A stretch of 64,000 nt of DNA, from NCBI RefSeq assembly GCF_033439725.1, contig NW_026944390.1, forward strand, positions 496,001-560,000, in the 5' to 3' direction. The translations under genes were made by a program, and so were the position numbers. The notes below the pieces were generated by a model. That model was not told the origin of the DNA and made no database searches. It saw only the letters and a program-made list of their open reading frames with translations. Shown in pieces: positions 11,635 through 21,329 of the stretch. Position 1 is the first letter of the stretch; each line of letters begins with the position of its first letter. This DNA comes from Neurospora tetraspora (lineage: Eukaryota; Ascomycota; Sordariomycetes; Sordariales; Sordariaceae).

Positions 11635-13176
11635 TCAATACTGCGCTACTATTTGGTATTGCGGCTGGGTATATCGCACTGAGGCTATATTATAGGTGGA
11701 GGAATAATTGTCGCTCGAGTCGCTCCTTTCGGCGTCCGAGTCGTCCCCGTCACTACCGCTACCGCTGTCGCTGCCGCTATCGCTGCCACTGCCACTATCA
11801 CTCTCAATGGGGTCGTTGTTGCGTCGTTTGCGACTTCCCCGTGATCCGCCGCGACGCTTTCGCTTCTTGGTCTGTTGCTCTTCAGATGGATCGTAGACCT
11901 GCTCTCCCTTGTCCAGTTTGTCGAGAAGCGCATCCCACTTGTCCACTTCTTCGTCAAGATGGTCGCGGATCTCGTCACAGGCTGCTTCCTGATCTTTGAG
12001 CTCGCCGAGCTTCTTCTTGAGCTTCTTGATCTCGTCTTCTTTGTTTCGGATCTGCGACTCGTGTTGAGAGACACGGTCTTCAAGATTAAGACTCTCCACT
12101 GCCTCGGTAACCGATATATCATCGGTCTTTGAGCAGATGAAAGTCACAGCTGAATATGCGCCATCGTATTTCAGCTGGCGTTTGAAGGTATCGCCAAGCA
12201 GAGACTTTGCCGTTTTGTCATCCACAGCACGGGTGATGGGTGCCACAATCCAAAGACCGGTACATGCCTTCATGTAGTTTGCAGCAACGGCCGCTCTTGC
12301 TGCGTTCGAATCCTGGACACCGGGAAGATCGACGAGGCACACTCCTGTGGATAGGACAGAGGCCTTGGTGTAGATGCGGACAACCTTGATCAAAGGCCAG
12401 TACTCAATCGACTTGTCTGTGTTTTTCTCCTTACTGTCGACGTACGACTGCAGTTGGCGGTAGAGACCACCAGCTGTGGTGGCTTGAAGCTTCCTTGTCG
12501 TGCCCAACACATTGCGGACTGAGGGCTGGTTTACAAGTTCCACAGGGTTATGCCTGGGCATGGTCTCCTTGACGAGGCGGGGGTAGACAGCTTTGATCTT
12601 GGCATAGGCGATACCGGCCTCGCTATCTTCGTTGGAACTGTCGCGCGAAACCTCGCCATTCCCGTCAATGAGATCGCTGTAGAGCTCTTGCAACTCTTTG
12701 AGCCACTCGGCCGTTGTGATGAACTCGACTTCGGCACGGTAGAGTTCATTGGGGTCTTTGGAGTAGTTGTAGGAGATCTCTGTGGGAGACGCCGTGCAGG
12801 CTCTCATGCAGTTTGTTGCTAGAAGACGCTCTTCATCAAGGACGGCACTGATAACACTTGACTTTCCGGCTCCTGTATTGCCTACAACACCAACAATAGT
12901 GCGGGTCGGTTTGGCACGAGATTGGACGTCACTGATCAACTTGAGCCACTGGGCGGCTGAGGTGTCCTCAATATTTATGGCGGCTTCGAGGGGACCTTTG
13001 AGGCCCTCAAGAGCCTTGACGCCGACACGGACAGCCCTCTCGAGGACATCTGCCGATCGCTTTTCCTTGTCGTCAACGAGTTGTTGAAGCCATTGGAGGT
13101 CGATCCTAGGCTCGTCGTCGTGTGCGGGCGCGGGCGCGGCCGCGGCCGCGGGCGGTGCATTCAAGGCCCCTGCCAT
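11635..13176 (-). CDS. SLIP-GC-like large P-loop GTPase with coiled coil and Ser/Asp-rich tail
   Basis: A single uninterrupted frame of 513 residues. The GTPase motifs are in order: P-loop GNTGAGKSS (99-107), Walker B/G3 DLPG (283-286) and a G4-like SKTD (349-352). A charged coiled coil (about 365-425), a basic KKRKRR/RKRR nuclear-localisation-like stretch (437-452) and a low-complexity Ser/Gly/Asp tail follow. This is the plan of the fungal relatives of vertebrate nuclear GTPase SLIP-GC, within the dynamin-like superfamily. Family members I know of are much longer, with a further helical region after the coiled coil. This protein ends soon after the basic stretch in an unremarkable sequence (VAQY), so a C-terminal truncation is likely. 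Its cellular role is unknown. Confidence 0.75.
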   Translation of the reverse strand: MAGALNAPPAAAAAPAPAHDDEPRIDLQWLQQLVDDKEKRSADVLERAVRVGVKALEGLKGPLEAAINIEDTSAAQWLKLISDVQSRAKPTRTIVGVVGNTGAGKSSVISAVLDEERLLATNCMRACTASPTEISYNYSKDPNELYRAEVEFITTAEWLKELQELYSDLIDGNGEVSRDSSNEDSEAGIAYAKIKAVYPRLVKETMPRHNPVELVNQPSVRNVLGTTRKLQATTAGGLYRQLQSYVDSKEKNTDKSIEYWPLIKVVRIYTKASVLSTGVCLVDLPGVQDSNAARAAVAANYMKACTGLWIVAPITRAVDDKTAKSLLGDTFKRQLKYDGAYSAVTFICSKTDDISVTEAVESLNLEDRVSQHESQIRNKEDEIKKLKKKLGELKDQEAACDEIRDHLDEEVDKWDALLDKLDKGEQVYDPSEEQQTKKRKRRGGSRGSRKRRNNDPIESDSGSGSDSGSDSGSGSDGDDSDAERSDSSDNYSSTYNIASVRYTQPQYQIVAQY

Positions 13177-14515
13177 CGCGGGGTTCGGGCTTGACCGCGG
13201 TCATGGTTTCTCTGTGGCGAAAGTCTGTAGGCTAAGTTAGCTTGCGGCCAGGAACATGAGACAGGATGGCGGTCCGCAGGATCCAATTGGTTGTCATCGG
13301 GCCTTGTTGCGAAGGTTATGGATAATGAATGGAATGGGCGTACCTTTTAATACCGTTCTGGTTTGTCTGTATGTCCCAGTCTTTGACTTATCAATAAGAG
13401 CACACTTCTTTGAGGGCCGACGTGTAAGGGGTTCGCTCCGTTAATGTCGAGTGATTGAACGGAACAACAAAGTGATGGAGAATGCGAAAGAACGGAGTCA
13501 CGTAACACGCGACGCGTCATTTGACGTTCAGGTGAAGTATCAGGCAAGTGTCTAGTCCTGACGAGTGGTTGTTGCGAGGATGGTGGGGTGGGCAGAGTAG
13601 GTAGACAATTCTACACGATCTTGGAAGGACTGTGTGGAATACTCAAGACCAAAAGGGAAAACGGGATATGTCGAATGTCGTGGATGTCTCAGGAAAGTCA
13701 CTCGATCGAATGGGGCGAAGAAGAAAGACAAGAGACCGAACCCATGGAAATTGGTCGAGTTCAATTTCGACAAGTGGGAGGGAAGGTGCGGGGATGTGCG
13801 CTGCTTCGAGTCCAAATCGAGTCCAATCCGAATCATTCGCAGGCGCGGCATCAACCGAAACGAGGGGGACAAACGCGCCTTCTGTGCCCTAAACATTCGA
13901 TAAGCACGCGTGTTAATGCGGGGACCCACCTGGACTTCACGTCACCCCGTGATTCAATTAGCGCGGTATCCTTGATTAAGCCCACACCCTGCTAATGCTT
14001 GCCTGCCGGGGGTCATGGGTGGGGTTTCCTGGGCGAATGTGGAGTTCTTGCCTGTTAGTGCTGTTAGTGGCAGCTCCGTACTCAGAACGCAGGTACTCTT
14101 CGAGGTACATTGACGGGCCTTTTCAAGTTCAAGCAGTCCATACCATCATTGAGGGCTCAGAGATAATCTCGCAGTTATTGATATAGTATGAGAAGCTTCA
14201 GTAATTTGAAGAGACTTTTGGCGTGCGTAAAAGCCCCATATATTACATAGGCTACCCCCAATCATATATGGTGGCCAGTATTTCTGATAGCAACTCAACT
14301 TTACTGTGGAGCTCGCTTGGTCGTGTAAGTGATGCATGTACAACCCGAACCCTAACCCGAAGACAGCCATCATTCATTGCCCAATGCAGTTCGCGATTTG
14401 ACTTCGCGACTCTCCATCCTCCAGCTTCATCTTGCGCCAGCTACTCAGTTTTCAACAAAAGCAGACCGACAACAGTCAATCAACTTCAAAGACGACCTCC
14501 AGTCGACAAACAATC
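13177..14515. promoter_or_regulatory. Divergent promoter region between the GTPase and cyclin genes
   Basis: 1.3 kb separates two genes transcribed away from each other. Several open frames overlap here on both strands, but none has a domain or good codon use. The final 120 nt before the cyclin ATG are CA/CT-rich, as expected for a fungal leader. Confidence 0.5.
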
Positions 14516-15633
14516 ATGTCGCATATGATTAACCCCCTGGCGACGCCAGAACAGCTCTACCAACGGCGCTCCTTCAGCGCGCTTCCAACAGAGCTGCAAG
14601 ACGCCATCTTCTTTTCGACCCAGTGCCTCACCCAAGCAGCCGGTCTGCTCCTCCAGCTCCCGCAATCTGTCACAGCCCAGGCGAACGTCCTCCTCGCGCG
14701 ATACTGGCTAATTGAACCCATGGTATCCCACGAATTCAGCGTAAGTCCTTCCATTCCTCCCACACTCCTCTTCCCCCAAGATCGCCTCACCAACAATAAC
14801 CACTAACACATCTCCCCTTCTCCCAGGACATCTCAGCCGCCTCCGTTTACCTAACCGCCAAACTATCTCCATACCCTCGCTCCCCGCGCGACCTCGCCCT
14901 CGTCTACAACTACCTCCTCTCTCCCTCCTCGACCTTCTTCCAGCCGTCCGTATCCGCGTCCGACGACTCACCACCACCACCACCACCACCACCAACCAAC
15001 ATCCCAAACGACTACTACCTCCCCGAACACGTCTACAACTCCTTCCAAACGCGCCTCCTCCACTGCGAATCTCGCATCCTGTACGCGCTCTCCTTCGACA
15101 CGCACGTCTCCCTCCCCCACCCCTTGGCGATAACGTACCTCCAAGCCCTTGACTTCCTCAACACCTCCAAGTCCACGATATCGAAACGAACGCTCGCGTA
15201 TCTCAACACGGCGCTCTTGTCGCCGCAGATGCTGTACCTTACCAGTCAGCCGAACGCGCTGGCCGTGGCGGCTATCTACAATGCCGCTAAGGATGTGGGC
15301 GCCAAGATGCCCGAGTGCGAGTGGTGGGAGGTGTTTGATGTGGATCGGGAGGAGCTCGGGTTCTTGGTGGTGGGGATGAGGAGCGTGGAGGGGTGGGGGA
15401 GGAAGATGAGGGAGGATGTGGAGAGGATGAAGGCGGAATCGGAGAGTGGTAAAAGAGGGGGGATGATTACTAGGAGGGATATAGAGGGTGAACTAAGGAG
15501 GAGGGGGTTGAGTGTTGGGAATGGTTACGGTGGGAACACTGGTGTTGGATCTGAAGAGGTGGTTGATATGGAGGCAGACATGGCTAGGAGGATGGATGAG
15601 AAAATGGCAGAGATTGAGGGCAGTGCTTCCTGA
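14516..15633 (+). CDS. Cyclin-domain protein, cyclin L/K type
   Basis: Two exons, 14516-14740 and 14827-15633 (phase 0; intron GTAAGT...CCCAG, 86 nt), give 343 residues. The first exon and the start of the second form a cyclin box: residues about 18-110 include YQRRSFSALP, the helix around LLARYWLI and the alanine-rich SAASVYLTAKL helix typical of transcriptional cyclins L, K and T. A polyproline run of nine (about 137-145) interrupts the region before the second cyclin fold, which contains YLPEHVYNSFQTRLLHCE and ALDFLNTS. The tail is charged and helical. Cyclins of this class bind CDK9- or CDK11/12-type kinases and act in transcription and splicing, which is inference here. An ATG 9 nt downstream (SHM) is an alternative start. 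Confidence 0.85.
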
Positions 15634-16104
15634 TGTGTTCTGCCAGAACGACATTGTTTAACATGGTGGAATTCAAGACAGCGGGTCGACTGAAGAAGCG
15701 ACACCAGAGAGAAGTTTGATGGATGAAAGACCACGATCGAGTTACCAAAGATACCCAATGTTTTGAACGAAAAGCAGTCAGCAGTTCTAGAGCGTTTTGA
15801 AGTGTTCAGTTAGTCTTGCACTTGGTGCACGTGTCCCATCCTTTTTCAATCCAGGTTCAGATTGATCCTCTACTTGCTCCCAAACACTTCGTGCACTCCG
15901 TGAACTTGCCGAGTCGTCGTAATTACATTTTGAACGTTACGAAGGACCTGATCGGGATCTTTATCTTGCAATTCATGTTCTCTTTCTTTCCACGCCCACT
16001 ATATATATATGTTAGAAGCCCAAGCAGACGAAAACAAAAACGACAAAAAAAAAAAAAAAAGAACACAGCAAAATCGACGATGTCCTCATCAAGCAAAAAG
16101 CGAT
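15634..16104. other. 3' intergenic region between cyclin gene and tRNA-Val
   Basis: Non-coding. It contains the presumed 3' UTR of the cyclin gene and a 16-nt A run near 16046, which on the minus strand is a T run downstream of tRNA-Val. Confidence 0.5.
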
Positions 16105-16176
16105 GCTCGAACCAGGTTTCGAACCTGGGACCTTTCGCGTGTGAGGCGAACGTGATAACCACTACACTATTCGAGC
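16105..16176 (-). tRNA. tRNA-Val (anticodon CAC)
   Basis: The minus-strand cloverleaf has acceptor strands GCTCGAA and TTCGAGC, the D arm GTGTAGTGGTTATCAC, the anticodon stem TTCGC/GCGAA around CTCACAC, and the T arm CCAGGTTCGAACCTGG. No intron. A TTTTT terminator begins only a few nucleotides beyond the acceptor stem, at about 16100-16096. Confidence 0.97.
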
Positions 16177-16469
16177 TACCGATTGTGAAATGCGACGCCG
16201 TTGTTATCCACAAGTAGTACGATCCACTTGGTGCCATTCAGATACAGAGGAGTTATCACCACATCAACGGATCTGCTTTTCCGAGTTGAATTGCCATCAA
16301 ATACAGTACAGTAATAATACACCCTAACCGCATATTCCTCTTCAACACACTTCCATTCCAAGTCGTAATGACCATATTCTTTCACCCATAGTCCCAGCCA
16401 GTCAGTCCTCTGAACTGCCATTTCAACCTCTCACGGTCAGTGACCTGTCTCTACCTCGTTACCAACTAC

Positions 16470-17640
16470 TCACCGAGAAACCATCCACCCCAACCCCCCC
16501 TTCACCATACTCCCAGCATCAAACCCCACACAAGTAGCAGTAGCATAATCGCCATCATGACTGATACTAATCAGCGCCACCTGATGATGGTTTGCGTCGT
16601 CACCCCCCTTCTCTCCCTCTCCCTTAGCTCCTCCCCTGATGATAGCAACAGGCGGTCCACTTCCCAATCTAGCTCTACCAGGCACTTCCTGCGGTACTGT
16701 TGTCCTTCTCGCAGCCAGCGTCGTCGTATCATTTGACTTTGACTCAGCAGAATCTGGCTTGTCTGTTTCGAGATGGTAGTCAAACACCCTGTCCTCAGGC
16801 ATTATATCGTTTTTGTCCACTTTCGTGGTCGGGCCGGTCGTAGACCCTTCAAATGGCCGCTTGTCGGTTTCCAGGTGGTAATCAAACACCTGATCCTCAG
16901 GCATGATATCCCTTGTATCCACAGGCGTGGTCGGTCCCCTGGTGGAACCGGTGAAGCTCTTGGGTCTGTCGGATCCGTTTGGCTTGTCGGTTTCCAGCTG
17001 GTAGTCGAAGACGCGGTCCTCGGGCATGATGTCGTGCGTGTCGACGGGGGTGGTGGGGCCGGTTGTTGAGCCGGTGAAAGTTTTGGAAGATGAAGATGAA
17101 GAGGAAGAGGGGGAGGAAGGGAGTAACAATTCTCTCTCGATCTGGTCCAGCTCCACAGCTTTGGCGATGATGATGTCGTGAAAGGTCAAGTGACGATGCG
17201 GATGAGCTTTGATGGCGGCTTCTTTTGCTGCGAACCTGTAGTATCGAAAGTGTTATCTAGTCTGTCCCGGACCAGAGTGGTATATGGGGAACTCGAAGAA
17301 GAACAGCTTACCTCCCAGCCATAAAAGCAGCTACCTCTCCCAGATCAACACCCTGACCCTTCCACTTCTGTTCTAGCCGTTTATGACCATGACCAAACCC
17401 CTCGGTCTCCTTGCCCTGCTCCTTAAGCGTGTCATGCTCCTTTGCAAACTTTAGCACAACACGCAGGTATGACTTAAGTTTGGAGCTAGGCCGTCTCAAC
17501 TCCTCTTCACACAGGATCCTCCGAATAAAGTGTCGACCGCGGCCGGTAGGGCAAGACAAGATGGTTTGGATTCGCGATACCTGGCAGATATCGGTCCCAA
17601 CATTCATGGGCCACGGAAAACGGACGAGTCGAGATGCCAT
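16470..17640 (-). CDS. AcpS-type 4'-phosphopantetheinyl transferase with an internal tandem-repeat insertion
   Basis: Transfers phosphopantetheine from CoA to a serine of acyl carrier proteins. The AcpS type in fungi is expected to serve the mitochondrial carrier. Two exons, 17640-17312 and 17235-16470 (76-nt intron), give 364 residues. The N-terminal half shows VGTDICQVSRI with the metal-binding Asp, a basic RRILCEEEL helix and, across the splice, AGRFAAKEAAIKA with the catalytic Glu (about residue 115). The end of the domain is recognisable only near the C-terminus: PPVAII and then ISISHDGDYATA. Between them lie about 150 extra residues: polyserine, then three tandem copies of a roughly 34-residue unit (GPTTPVD, DIMPEDRVFDY, LETDK). 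Simple AcpS enzymes are about 120-150 residues, so the insertion more than doubles the protein. The gene is convergent with the cyclin gene. Confidence 0.85.
16755..17085 (-). repeat. Triplicated 34-residue coding repeat inside the transferase
   Basis: Three in-frame units of about 100 bp. Each encodes a Gly-Ser-Thr-rich lead (GSTTGPTT), the core DIMPEDRVFDY and LETDK. Units 1 and 2 share the spacer SDRPKSFTGS-like residues, and unit 3 is the most diverged. The core is better conserved than the linkers, which points to selection at the protein level. Confidence 0.85.
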
Positions 17641-18206
17641 GGTAACATATGAGCAGCGGTGTGCTTAGCGAGTTTGTAAAGCTGAGAAGAGGAAGAGTGG
17701 TCAGTAACACATTGAGAGTGACGGCATTGTGATGGACGATCTGATGTGGTTCTAAACCGCTGAAGCAATCATTACACTAAAATGCCCTATAAGGACGGGC
17801 TAAGACGCTAAAAGACGGGGTTGCAACAACCCTACGTCATGAATCGCTTAATGATAACTTATCGATAAGGTAAGCTACCTACTACGATAAGGTAAAGGAG
17901 GCTTGAACCATATGCCACTGAACTCTTCATTCTTTTCCCGAGAACATCGCTCATTCTGTTGTGATTTCCTTCATTTCCTTTCCTCTTTTTGGTGCTCTTG
18001 AGGCACATGATTATCATTATGACGAAGCCCTTCCCATTTTCGATGCAAAGAATCTCCTACACCACGGCCGACCGATGCCGCAACTCCGAGCAACGAGTGA
18101 CAGTTGTTATGGATATTTTCAACATCGTACAACTCTCAAAGGTTTTACCCTTCACCAGAATGGAGCCCGTAGAAATACGGGATGAAAGCACTTGTTGTCA
18201 AGATGC
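17641..18206. promoter_or_regulatory. Upstream region of the transferase gene with clustered GATA motifs
   Basis: About 560 bp between the transferase start and the 3' end of the next minus-strand gene. Four GATA cores on both strands lie within 17853-17889 (GATAAC, TTATCGATAAGG, CGATAAGG), 213-250 nt upstream of the transferase ATG. GATA factors such as NIT-2 or the white-collar proteins bind such cores. Whether these are used is unknown. Confidence 0.4.
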
Positions 18207-19255
18207 TTAGTTGTCATTGAGAAGAGGAGCACGCTCGGCATCGGGCTGGGTCTGGCGTCTGCCCCAGCTGACCTCCTTACCGGTCCAAGCAGGTACGGCG
18301 ACGACCACAGTGAAGACGAACAGCACTGCCATAATGGTGAAGGCAAAGATCCACTGGAATGCAATGACGCGGTCAAAGAACTGGGCGACTCCCAAGGAAG
18401 CAGCGAGAACGCTCAGGTTGAAGCCCATAGTGTAGTCCTACGAGCTGTTAGTAAACAGTGTCTGTAACAAACGAGCTATGGCAAGCTTACCTTGTAGGTG
18501 ACAATGAAGAACATTCCGTAGACCAGAATCGACCAGATGAAGACGTTGGCAAAGATGCGGGCAACAAAGCTATGCTGGGCAGGGACCATGATGGCACCGT
18601 TCCAGTACAGAGCCACGAAGGTCCAGGCAAGGGGACCAGACACAGCGGGCATGTGGATGCCCTTGGGATACGCACTGTGGCGGAAGTACAGCGACGTAAG
18701 GTTGATGAAGTTGATGATCAACAAGATCTCGGACCAGACGAAGTGCGAGCGAACGAAGAGCATCACCCACCCAAAGTGAAGCAGGTTGTTGAAGATGAAG
18801 TGGCTACCGACAGAGGCGGCAGCGTTGACCGTGGAGGAATCGTTGGAGAAGAGGTGGCCGATGTAGCCTCCCTGGAGAATGAACAACACAAGCCTGCCCA
18901 AGTGTCAGCATCGATATATGGCCGCAGCTGGTGGAATTGTGCGTGGTAGTACTCACCAGTAGATGGAGGTGATGGTGGCATTCTGCGTGAAGCCCGAAGG
19001 ATGGGCATAGTTCTGGCCCCAAATCGTCCGGCGAATGAAGTGTCCATCGTGAGGTGAGTGGAAATCGTAGTAAACGGTCGTGACGACGGACAGAACCCAA
19101 GAGAGCAGAGTCAGGACCTTGTAGGTGGTGATGGATGTCGGGCTATGCGCTTCCCGCTTCGCGAAGGGGTTGACTGTTGAAAGCTAGTTAGCGCTGTGTA
19201 CGACGATGACGGACGAGAGTATGGATAGCCACCTACGATCGCTGAAGTTCGCCAT
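18207..19255 (-). CDS. DUF1774-type multispan membrane protein
   Basis: Four exons, 19255-19237, 19173-18957, 18893-18491 and 18437-18207, give 289 residues with all phases consistent. The first exon is only 19 nt (MANFSD). After a short polar N-terminus (NPFAKREAHS) there are about seven or eight hydrophobic segments. The second exon contributes the first, and exon 3 holds the most conserved stretch (GSHFIFNNLLHFGWVMLFVRSH and GPLAWTFVALYWNGA). The cytosolic tail is basic then acidic and ends APLLNDN. This matches the fungal DUF1774 family as I remember it, whose function is unknown. No catalytic motif is visible. Confidence 0.75.
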
Positions 19256-21329
19256 GTTGAGCAGCAAATGGCAGATGAACCTATGTGAGCTCAGTGGGCA
19301 GACCTGTGGTTGATGGTGTTGTGTATTTGGAAAAGATTCCGACAGAGGGAATACGAGGAAGAAGAGGTGACCAAGTAGGCCTGGCGGACGGATGTAGGGC
19401 GTTATGTAAGGGCCGAGGAAAAACAAAAACAAGGTAGGCAAGGCCAGATTAGGATGGAAAATGGGAGAGGGTGTGGAGGGTGTTTCGGTTTGCGGGGAAG
19501 CAAGGAGGCGGCAGTGGACGGATGTAAGTGGACAAGCACGTTGATACACGACTGCGGTACATGAATTCCCATTCAGCAAGAGCAACTCCTTCATGCAATA
19601 CCGAACGGGGGCGAAAGGCAAGAAGGCCGCTTCCCCGCGTGGGAATGAGGCCACTTGCGAAAAGGTACCTCTACTTCTCTAGCCGCGTAAGTGCGTCACT
19701 GTCTTGGCCTTTGTTCGTTCATCCGATCCGTGCCACCCAAACAAGCAGCTCTTTCAATGGAAAGCTCGGTTTATCCCAGGCAGAGAGGTAACCATCATCA
19801 GGTTCATCTCCCCGGCGGTTTCACCACATGACTCTGGACTCGGACAAGCTCCTGGAGCTGAAGCCGGTAGCTTGTTAGACTTGGGCAAGCCCGCCTGCTG
19901 ATGATTTGCGGACCGTTTCACGCGTCGAGACTGCCAGGCCCTTTTGATTTGCACAATACGAATCCGTTCACCGGTGCAATGGTTATCATGACTAAAAAGA
20001 GTCAAGTTGGAGAAAGACTGGCGAGGACACGATGACAGAGTCTCGAACTTGAGAACCTTGAAGGACGGGAATGCACAGAGTGGGGAGAGAGGTGGGGCTG
20101 GGAGGCAGATGAGGTCTTTCCATGATTCTGATTGGATAGAATGACTGAGCAATGTCGTCATCGTGCTGCTTGCCCTGTTCAAAGTGTCGTCGTCTCCAAG
20201 CCGGCCTGTACCGATGTCCATCTGCCTGTTCATCTCACAAATGGAAGTTGAAAGACGAAAAACTCAAAAAAAGGATGCTTATTCTCGGCATTTTCCTACA
20301 CGAACGTTGAATATCTTTACCTTGAAGAGACGATAGGCAGTGGATGGAAAAGACGCTACGGACGGGATACCACTGAGATGGACGGGACACCGCTTCTGTT
20401 TGTTTACTTTCCCATCGATGCCCGCATAGAAGATCCCGATGTTTTGATACGTGAATTATGCCGGGCAACCAAGCGGCATCATGCTGTGCTCCAGTGTCGT
20501 CTTGAGCTCAAACACTACCATCCACTCAGCCTTCTTGGGTGTATTTTCGATCGACCTGTGACAATGACCAATCATTGCTCCATTCAGTTGCTATCTTTAT
20601 AGCTGAGTCCAGACATGCCAGGAAAATCAAAAGCGGCGCCCAGTCAGGCTGGCAGGTGCACTACCGCCGGGCTGATCGTCAAGGAAAGAGAGGGACAGTT
20701 TCAGTGGCTTGAGTCTTTCCCCGGTTGACTTACACCGTGACCAACGACACACCTATCAACTAACAGGACCGTGAAAGCAATTGCAATCACTGCCATCTCA
20801 AAAGCCCCAACCCTGCGCTCCCAAACGGAATCCTGTCCAGCCCGATAAACTGGTCGCGGATTTCCGAAATGGAGATTGAGAGGTTGAGGGGCTCAAGAGC
20901 ATCGACGGACGGAAGGAGTTGTATGCGCTCCTGCCCCCATTAACATATTATGGGGAGTCATGGTGGATGTGTAGATGTTTGTAGATGTGCCATCGTCACA
21001 TTGATCTCTTAGGTATCTTAGATCACCAACCTCTGTTTTGCTAATAATTCTTGGTTAGCCTCGTACATAATCACATCCCACAAGCATCATTTCCAGTCTC
21101 GTCATGACACGACATTAGTGGGGACCACCCATCATTGAGCAAAGAGTAAAATCTAAACGCCTCTTTTATACACGCACAAGTTCTACAAATAAATAAGAAA
21201 ACGGCTTAACGCCCAACACGATCTAAAAATCCCACGTTACCACCACCAACAACCCATCCCACCCCCTAATAACCCATCATGATCCCCTCACCATCCCCTC
21301 TCTCTCCCCAACACACACCCCCCTTTCCT
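19256..21329. other. Intergenic region upstream of the DUF1774 gene and downstream of dynein
   Basis: About 2 kb without a supported gene. The first part should hold the promoter and leader of the DUF1774 gene. The last 250 bp, rich in CCC and CAC runs, are the 3' flank of the dynein gene. Open frames of up to 159 codons occur but show no domain. Confidence 0.5.

Noticed and set aside
14349-14358. Telomere-like ACCCTAACCC in the cyclin promoter
   Set aside because: Only about one and a half repeat units. It could be a Tbf1/Teb1-type site, but a single copy is not evidence.
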